Source: Kappaphycus alvarezii
Lineage: Eukaryota; Rhodophyta; Florideophyceae; Gigartinales; Solieriaceae
Length of the DNA stretch: 64,000 nucleotides
Assembly: GCA_002205965.3 (NCBI GenBank)
Contig: NADL03000750.1
Location: forward strand, 1,860,001-1,924,000
Reading direction: 5' to 3'
A program made the translations under genes and the position numbers. This document shows, piece by piece, positions 57,762 to 64,000 of the stretch (its first letter is position 1; each line of letters begins with the position of its first letter). Below the pieces are notes generated by a model that had not been told where the DNA came from, ran no database searches, and saw nothing but the letters and a program-made list of their open reading frames with translations.

Positions 57762-58217
57762 ATGGCAAATGGTCCAACTGACTACGATGATTACGGTAGA
57801 AGGTTGGACCGGGAACGCGTTCGGGAGTGGGTCCGCCGTAACTGCTTCGAGCAGGCAGAAGAAGAGAGGAGTGAAGAGGAGGATGAGGAAAATTGGGAGA
57901 ATGAGGAGAATGAAGGGGAGAAAGAGGGAGTAGTTGTGATCTCTGACTTTTCTGACGAAGATGAAGAAAGGAGTGAAAATGAAGATGAGGAGGATGAGGA
58001 GGATGAGGGGGAGGGAGACATGGAGAGTGCTGGATTAGTGGGGAAGGAGCTAGAAAATACGGACCAGGTGGTCCCGACTCTGGAACTGGATGGGGGTGTC
58101 CTCAGTGATCTAGATATTTCGCGGGAGGCAATGGAGAATTCAAAGCCGTTCGAGGATATTTGTGTGGACTGCCTGGTGGAATGGGTATTTTGGGGGAATT
58201 GTTTGGCTCTGATATAG
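57762..58217 (+). CDS. Acidic, disordered hypothetical protein
   Basis: 151 codons from the Met before ANGPTDYDDYG; the frame is open from 57495, so a longer N-terminus is possible. The N-terminal LDRERVREWVRRNCFEQAEE is amphipathic. The middle is a long Glu/Asp run interrupted by EGVVVISDFSDEDEE, which looks like a SUMO-interaction motif (hydrophobic VVVI next to acidic residues). The C-terminus is mixed. There is no catalytic motif. It could be a nuclear acidic protein or the first exon of a longer gene. Codons are dominated by GAG/GAA, so chance conservation of an open frame is easy and the call is weak. Confidence 0.4.
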   Translation: MANGPTDYDDYGRRLDRERVREWVRRNCFEQAEEERSEEEDEENWENEENEGEKEGVVVISDFSDEDEERSENEDEEDEEDEGEGDMESAGLVGKELENTDQVVPTLELDGGVLSDLDISREAMENSKPFEDICVDCLVEWVFWGNCLALI

Positions 58218-58689
58218 AGGACTAAGATATTAAGGAAAGAATCTAGATATTTATCCTGATAGTATCTGGTGTTAGTCTTTCTCGTTGACACGATTCCATT
58301 TGGTGCATTTTATGGTTCTTAGTATGTTTCTTTGAGACTTTAGGATTAGCCAAAAGTCTATATAAGCTGAGTAAACTGCTTCCTCTTGTGGAGGTCAAGC
58401 AAGTTGGCAGAAAACTTCAAGCCAAGTCCCGAGTAGTAGGGAGTTGAGAGTCAACTTCAGACCAAAGAAATATTTTTCCTACGCTGCTAACAGAGCATCA
58501 GTGGTAGACTCTGCTCCTTTCATACTTGTTTGTAGCCCTCTCAACTCTCTTCCATATACATTCCTTTTTGTTCGTTCAACTATACCACGGCAGCACTTTT
58601 GTGGCTTGCAACACCTTCTTCTTGGGGTAGTTGGTTCTGATTATCTCTTCTCCCGAAGATTTACCCCTATCAAGATCTATTGAACAGGA

Positions 58690-59110
58690 AAAAAGGAAGA
58701 GCAGAACAGCGGAACTAAAAAAACAGAGAATAGTAAATATTAGAACAGTTAATCCTAGAGCAGCGGACTAACGATAGGTCAGTAACTTGAAGAGCAAAAG
58801 AGTGGTGAATTGTAGAGCGTGAGAAGATCGTAGGTAGAACATAGATCAACAGAACTGAAAGGTATAGAGCAAAGAACAATAGAGCAGCTGTAGAGCTTCG
58901 AGACTTTGTGTAGATCTCAGAGCCTTGGCTGATTAGAAGAGTAGAACTAATGTGAAACGTAACAAGAGAACAGTAGGAACGAGAACTGTCGATCGACGAG
59001 GTGCAGAGCGAAGAGCAGTAGAACAAATATTTTGAAGAACGAATATTTTGAAGAACAAAGGCAGATATTGGAGTGGTAGTCATTTCCTGTGTGCGGGGTG
59101 TCTGTAAAGA
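58690..59110. repeat. Purine-rich AGAGCA/AGAACA degenerate repeat
   Basis: About 420 bases in which AGAGCA, AGAACA and GTAGA words recur every 10-25 bases. A clean short tandem lies near 59027-59060 (AATATTTTGAAGAACGAATA and on). The strand bias for purines is strong on the plus strand. It is consistent with a decayed minisatellite. Confidence 0.5.
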
Positions 59111-60928
59111 ACACACAGGCTTTCTTAAATAGAAACAAATGGTACATTTAGATCTAGGCAGAATAACAAGTGACACGACGGCGTGTAATGTGTTATGTCA
59201 TTTGAAATGTGCTCTTCTGTACTGTAGAATACAGAATCAACCTAAATTTAGAAAATGAATGAATAGTGTTATTGAATTACTTTACCACAGACATAAATGT
59301 ACTGTGGGTGCAACATGAAAAGTCTTGAATACCCCAATGTAACAAACCTAAAACATTTAGGTTTGAATAGGGTGGCTAAACTCTACATGTTGTGGGGCGC
59401 GACAAATTACATACGCGGCACACGTGGACCAAATCGCAGAATCAAGCTGCTAATAAAGCCGAGTCTTCACTCCTACCGTCGAGCATCCGCTGCGGGTTGC
59501 GATAGCGGCCGAGTATTCGTCAATTACCTTCGAATTCGTCGCAGACGGCGATCCAGGTGAGTCGAAGGCTAGCGGCACAAACTTCCATCCCAGTTTGAAT
59601 CGTCCTGGGAGGGCTTCACCGGGGATGGTTGCTACTTTGCTAGCAATCTTACTATATTATTATGCATAGTGAGATTCGGAAGTGGTGCTTGAAGAGTCAT
59701 AGATAGACAATATGAATGTAATGAGAATGATGATCTGGAGATCTGGAGCACAGGGTGGAAAGCTACCCTTAAGAGCATCTCCACTGGCACCCAAACTTTT
59801 TGAACAAACGCATAACCACTTGTAAAAATGTAAGGTTATCATTGGCAGCTTCAAAAATATATATTTTGTTCATTTCACAGACATTTTCTGATCTCCAACG
59901 GTGTCTGGAGAGTTCTTTTGCTTCTCAATGTCTCTTGAGCAGAATTATTGACCGCTGCGGCTCACATATGCTTGTATTCCTTCGATAAGCTTCGAAAGAC
60001 ACCGCTTTTGCTCTTCCCGCACCTAAAGTTGTGCAGCCGCTGCCGCTAGTTCCTTACTTGAGATTCGTGTCCTCTGCCATCCCTGTTGCTGCTTCGCACC
60101 AAACCTTTCTCCCAGAATCTCTTTTCATATCAAGAACTCTCTACTGCAGCATCAACACAAAGGCCACATCTTTACCTCCCCGACAGTTTGCAGCCTCTGC
60201 ACGTATAATGCCGCACCTTTAACACACTCTTACACCCACTAAACATAACGCACAACTCTTTCTACACATTGCCACATCTTTAGCCTACAACTACGCTCAT
60301 ACATCCTCACTCGCACCGAGTTGCGCCCATGGTCAGTATTTGAGCCTCCGAAACCCCGTCCAAGAGTGTCACTCCCATTTAAACCTGTACCCTTCAATCA
60401 TACACAACTGCAAGCCTCTTTTCCTTCTCAGCCTTATGAAAAAACTCCGCCACACCATTGAGATTGGACATATATTCCACGCACAGGAGTACATAAGCCG
60501 AACTCCGGACAACAGCGCAGGCTGCAGCACAATCGCATCTTCACAATTTACGGTCCAAAAAACGGCTCCCAACACCTACACGACATTCAACCCCACGGCA
60601 CCCACCATCTTTTTGCTTGTTTTTCGCCAAACACCAGCCACTTCCGCCAAATCGCCGCACATCCTACCCACCACCAACAACCCCACTGTCACTGCTCCAA
60701 ATTTTCATCGCTGCGCATGCTGCTTTAAACCTGCGGCGGGAAGCCCCGCCAAAGCACATTACCCACTCCGCACATCAAAGCCAAAAGACAACACAGGAAC
60801 ACGGACCCCAGTACTTTATCTACACACCGGCTACACCTTTTTGATTCCCGTCACCCTGACTGCCATATCTTAACTCTACCACACCTTCCTCCTCCACCTT
60901 CCCCGCACATTTCAAACCCTTTCGCACG

Positions 60929-62197
60929 ATGAAACATACATTTCGTGATGAGCTTCACAAAACCTCTGCGCACAAGGGGGCCAAGAATTTGCTGGAGAGC
61001 AGCAGTGAGGACGAAGAAACCGTTGTAAAATGGGGTGGGTCTGCACCAGGTAGGGCGCTGAATAGAGAGCGATGAAGAGAGCGTGGGGCTCAACGTCTAT
61101 ATCTGGACTACTTCGCAGTGTCGTCAGTGTATAGTGAAGAAGAGTTTCGCCGCAGGTTTTGTGTATCCCGAAGTATCTTCGACACTGTACTACTGCAAGG
61201 AGTATGTGAAACAGATATGTTCTTTGTTCAAAAGCAAGAACTGCGAGACGCTGGGGTTAACAAGTTTGCAGAGGGTAACATGTGCATTTCGAATGCTGGC
61301 ATACGGCACCGCAGCTGATGCAACGGATGAGTATCCTGACTTGGGGAGTCGACAGCGCACCAATGTTTTTAAACTTTTTTGCTTGCGCAGTAGTGCGTGC
61401 GTTTGGATCAAAGTATCTACGGTACCCCACGCCGTCCCATTTGAAGCGAATCTTCTCAGAATCAGAACGAAGGGGATTTCCAGGGCTGTTGGGTGGTATC
61501 GATTGCTGCAAGTGGAAGTGGAAAAACTGCACTACTGCCCCGCATGGCATGTATCAAGGCAAGCAAAAGGTACAAGCGTTGACTTTGGAGGCCATAGCAG
61601 ACTATGAAATATGGATATGGCATGCATTTTCGGAATGTCTGGGAGTTTGAATGAAATCAGCGTTTTGGAAGCTTCACCGCTTCCTAATGAAATTGCATCA
61701 GGACGGTACCCGCTACAATTAGAGTACAGGCTTGGTGGATGCACACAAAATATACCCTACTGTTTGCCGATGGAATAAACCCGGAATGGCCGATGTTTGT
61801 GCACACCGTCTCGGAACCATCTAATCAAAAGGAAAAAATTCTGGCGCGATACCAAGAAGGTGGAAGGAAGGATATAGAAAGGGCGTTTGGAGTGCTACAA
61901 GCTAAGTGGCATCTCATTGCACGACGAAGTCGTTTCTGGTATAAAGATACAATGCATGATATAACGCGATGCTGCATTATATTGCACAACATGATGGTGG
62001 AAAGAAGGATTTTGCACGAATACGAAAACAACGACGCAGCTATGCAAAGCGTTGCTACCGTGGATGATATCCTGCTGCCAATGTGGAGCAATGTCAACTC
62101 AAGCGCTAACGTATGTTCTCCTTCCGGGTCCATCGCCGCGCTGTGTGCCGTTCAGAAACTTACCGAAAGCAAAGATGAATACTACAGAACGCGATAA
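60929..62197 (+). pseudogene. Harbinger transposase of copy 4
   Basis: Start MKHTFRDELHKTSAHKGAKN. Next, LYLDYFAVSSVYSEEEFRRR then FCVSRSIFDTVL is the N-terminal 'DYF...Y....FRRRFR..R.LF' block. Later, GFPGLLGGIDCCKWKWKNC (first Asp), then VQALTLEAIADYEIWIWHAF, then a frame change near 61648 in the block that normally reads 'G..ND..VL' (second Asp). Then RYQEGGRKDIERAFGVLQAK with WHLI (catalytic Glu) and TRCCIILHNMMVE. This is the plant-type Harbinger pattern. About four frame changes separate these blocks. As in the host genes, single-base sequence losses could explain them, so the copy may be better preserved than it looks. Confidence 0.8.
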
Positions 62198-62488
62198 CTG
62201 TTTATGGAGCACATAAGGGATACATTTGGAAACAGTTTGCTCTAAGTACCTGGTGACCACATCGTGTCTGCGCAACAATTAAACTCATTCATCTCCAATC
62301 GCAACATCGTTCTCACCAGAGGGCATTAACGGGTCAGAGCGCATGGCAGTAGTGACATCTTTCTTTGTATGAGATGTCTCAGAAGTAAAGACCTCAGTCT
62401 ATGGATAATTTTCAGAACGTCGTTTTTTACACGAAGCTCTTACCTCTTCTAGAGCATGCGCTCTCACAATATTAAAGTATTCAACTGA

Positions 62489-63301
62489 CTATGCTGTATC
62501 ACATCCAACCGGTGCAGAAGTAAACAGCATTATTTCATAGTTTCGTTTGAGTAACCTGTTACTTTCCTTCTCCGCTTCTACTGATTGCGTAGCAAGGCGC
62601 AACTTCGTTTCATTATACTTCTCCCGGTTTCGTTCATTTTTTGCTTTCTTTCGTCCCACAGAACGATCTTTATTCTTCTTTAAGGATTTAAAATAGCCAT
62701 CCGACCCGCTATCCGTACTGTTGGGAACCGATCGTTCACCAACCTTGTCAGATAGAAGACCATGCTTGTACCTAGTATTGTGAGGATTATTCTTGGCCGA
62801 TTCTACTCCATCGTCAAGACGTCAATCAGAATTTCCATTCCTAAATTTGCCATGATTCTTCAAAACTTCCCATGCCTCAATAAATCGTAATGGTTTGCAA
62901 CAACATTCTAGCACATCCCTTATTTCCATACCTTTTAATTAGGGTGTTGCCATTTGCATAAAATTTGTCGCAGATGTCGCAGATGGTTGGTTACGAAGAA
63001 CACGTTGATGGCATGCGGAAAATAGAGTACACTGTTTGATAATGAGTTTCGAGCGGTTGCGAACAGATTCTGTGGTTCGCGGTTCTCGATTAGCCGGTTT
63101 GAATGTGTCGATGTAAAGACGATTAAATTTCTCCATGAACAGATCTCCTTTTTGTTCGACTCCATGTATGGAGTTCTCACTTGCAGAAATCCAGGCTTGC
63201 GCTATAGCGTTGTCTTCTGCTGGTGTGATGCTAGCGCCTCTAGGAGTCCTTTTTCTGTTCGGGAGTGCACTGCTGTTGGATGGAGATTCTGTGTTATCCA
63301 T
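62489..63301 (-). CDS. SANT/NAM-associated partner protein of Harbinger copy 4
   Basis: Start MDNTESPSNSSALPNRKRTP. Then a Myb/SANT-like domain: ITPAEDNAIAQAWISASENS, then GVEQKGDLFMEKFNRLYIDT, then RTTESVRNRSKLIIKQC. This is the 'ED..L..AW...S.D...G..Q....FW' pattern of plant Harbinger partners. The next frame gives IEAWEVLKNHGKF (the NAM-associated C-terminal block), a basic KKNKDRSVGRKKAKNERNRE run, and an end TSAPVGCDTA. One or two frame changes lie near 62880-62940. It should bind the element ends and help import the transposase. Confidence 0.65.
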
Positions 63302-63715
63302 GGCAGTTTGTGGGAGTCTGTTTTTCGTTCTTGTATTGGCTTATGTGCCCGTTTCTTTATATGTGTGGGCCGTAGTGTGGGCTGTTCCGCAACAATAGAC
63401 GTAGCGTTTCGTTATCTTGGCGCGAAGCGTGTTGTTTGGAGCCCAATTGGACAACACCACGTGGAAAAAACTCTGCTCTGCGGGTCTATATTTCAGGTAC
63501 AAATATTCAGAATTTAAACCTAGTACTTGCTTCGATACACCCTGGTTTGTTCGTTTGCTGCACCACTGGAGATGTAAGGTGGGCATCATAGAACCAAATA
63601 TGATAATTTGATTTTTTGATGGCATTGGTGGAGATGCTCTAAGTGTGCTGACTTTTGCGCCCTAACGGCTTCTGTACTGTAAAGTAACTACTGTAATAGC
63701 TAAGTACAGTATCCA

Positions 63716-64000
63716 TTATTTCATATTCGCCTTTTTTTCTTTTCTAAATTCCAGACTCCTTGCAGACTCATTGCTCGATGGCAAACTCCAGCTGACAGGT
63801 ATCCATTGCATGCTGTAAAATAGTGTTACCATTGTGACGAGTAAAATTGTCGGCGATATTTGCTTGGAACGAACCCAGGCAACATTGGTAATTTCCTCTT
63901 CGCGGTAAGCCCTGCGGATATCGGCAATTTCGTTCATCAGGAGAGGCTCGCGTAGATGTTTCGAAGCGGTGTTAGCATCGAAGATACTTTTGCAGTCCGT
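63716..64000 (-). mobile_element. Ty1/copia LTR-retrotransposon fossil, RNase H end
   Basis: A broken fragment running off the right edge on the minus strand. It shows the C-terminal part of a copia RNase H: DCKSIFDANTA, then LLMNEIADIRRAYREEEITN, then VAWVRSKQ, with an ADNFT-type continuation. Only the 3' end of the pol region is inside the window; no LTR was recognised. Confidence 0.65.

Larger units (their letters stand above)
59773..63639. mobile_element. PIF/Harbinger transposon, complete ends (copy 4)
   Basis: Starts GAGCATCTCCACTGGCACCC at 59773 and ends with the reverse complement of GAGCATCTCCACCAATGCCA at 63639. It is flanked by identical TAA on both sides (59770-59772 and 63640-63642), the Harbinger target duplication. 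Length 3867. Contents: transposase on plus (60929-62197) and convergent SANT/NAM-type partner on minus (62489-63301). About 1.1 kb at the left end (59773-60928) holds no obvious gene. This is the best-bounded Harbinger in the window. Confidence 0.9.

Noticed and set aside
57495-58217. Assigning the acidic protein to a named nuclear family
   Set aside because: Apart from Glu/Asp richness and one possible SUMO-interaction motif there is no diagnostic sequence.
1-64000. CRISPR arrays, prophage, operons or bacterial promoters
   Set aside because: No regularly spaced direct repeats with spacers are present; gene structure, introns and transposon types are eukaryotic.

Overview
The window is nuclear DNA of a photosynthetic eukaryote, most likely a florideophyte red alga (inference). 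It has plastid-directed genes (a PsbP-like lumen protein, a plastid-type dihydroxy-acid dehydratase), few and short introns, and small groups of compact host genes separated by long stretches packed with mobile-element remains. No prokaryotic operon layout is present.

Layout. 0.6-11.5 kb: host genes (PsbP-like, an unknown gene, BCS1-like AAA ATPase, MRM1/SpoU-type rRNA methyltransferase, a large Exo84-like helical protein). 11.7-12.7 kb: arrays of a GTACAGTAC palindrome. 12.7-24.4 kb: PIF/Harbinger transposons and fragments, plus a Tc1 fossil. 25-34.7 kb: two related Ty3/gypsy fossils separated by a tRNA-derived short repeat. 34.9-36.7 kb: copy A of a histone-H3-tail-mimic gene. 37.3-39.6 kb: LINE-like reverse transcriptase. 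39.7-42.8 kb: complete Harbinger with a SAP/SANT partner. 42.9-44.4 kb: Tc1 with nested direct repeats in its inverted repeats. 44.5-46.6 kb: copy B of the H3-tail mimic inside a 2-kb element with about 195-bp terminal inverted repeats. 47.5-58.2 kb: host genes (DHAD, POT transporter, membrane-anchored ALDH3, two unknowns). 59.8-63.6 kb: complete Harbinger with TAA target duplication. The right edge is a copia fossil.

The most exciting signal is the pair of H3-tail mimics. Both proteins start with an imitation of the histone H3 N-terminal tail. Both keep ARTKQ (Lys4) but replace Lys9 with Leu and Lys27 with Met (copy B) or Val (copy A). The tail is joined to an unrecognised domain and then to a Cys-His-Asp, papain-like signature. 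Copy B lies in a TIR-bounded element, so this looks like a mobile element carrying a decoy histone tail, possibly to blunt H3K9/H3K27 silencing. I do not know a described family of this kind.

A caution for all gene models: the conserved host genes are open almost full length but carry single missing bases, mostly in homopolymer runs. DHAD (4), BCS1-like (4), ALDH (1 plus an intron), MRM1 (2) and the POT transporter (at least 3) all show this. Restoring those single bases makes the DHAD, BCS1-like, ALDH and MRM1 lengths exact multiples of three. This points to sequencing or assembly indels rather than gene death, so 'pseudogene' labels on host genes should be read lightly.
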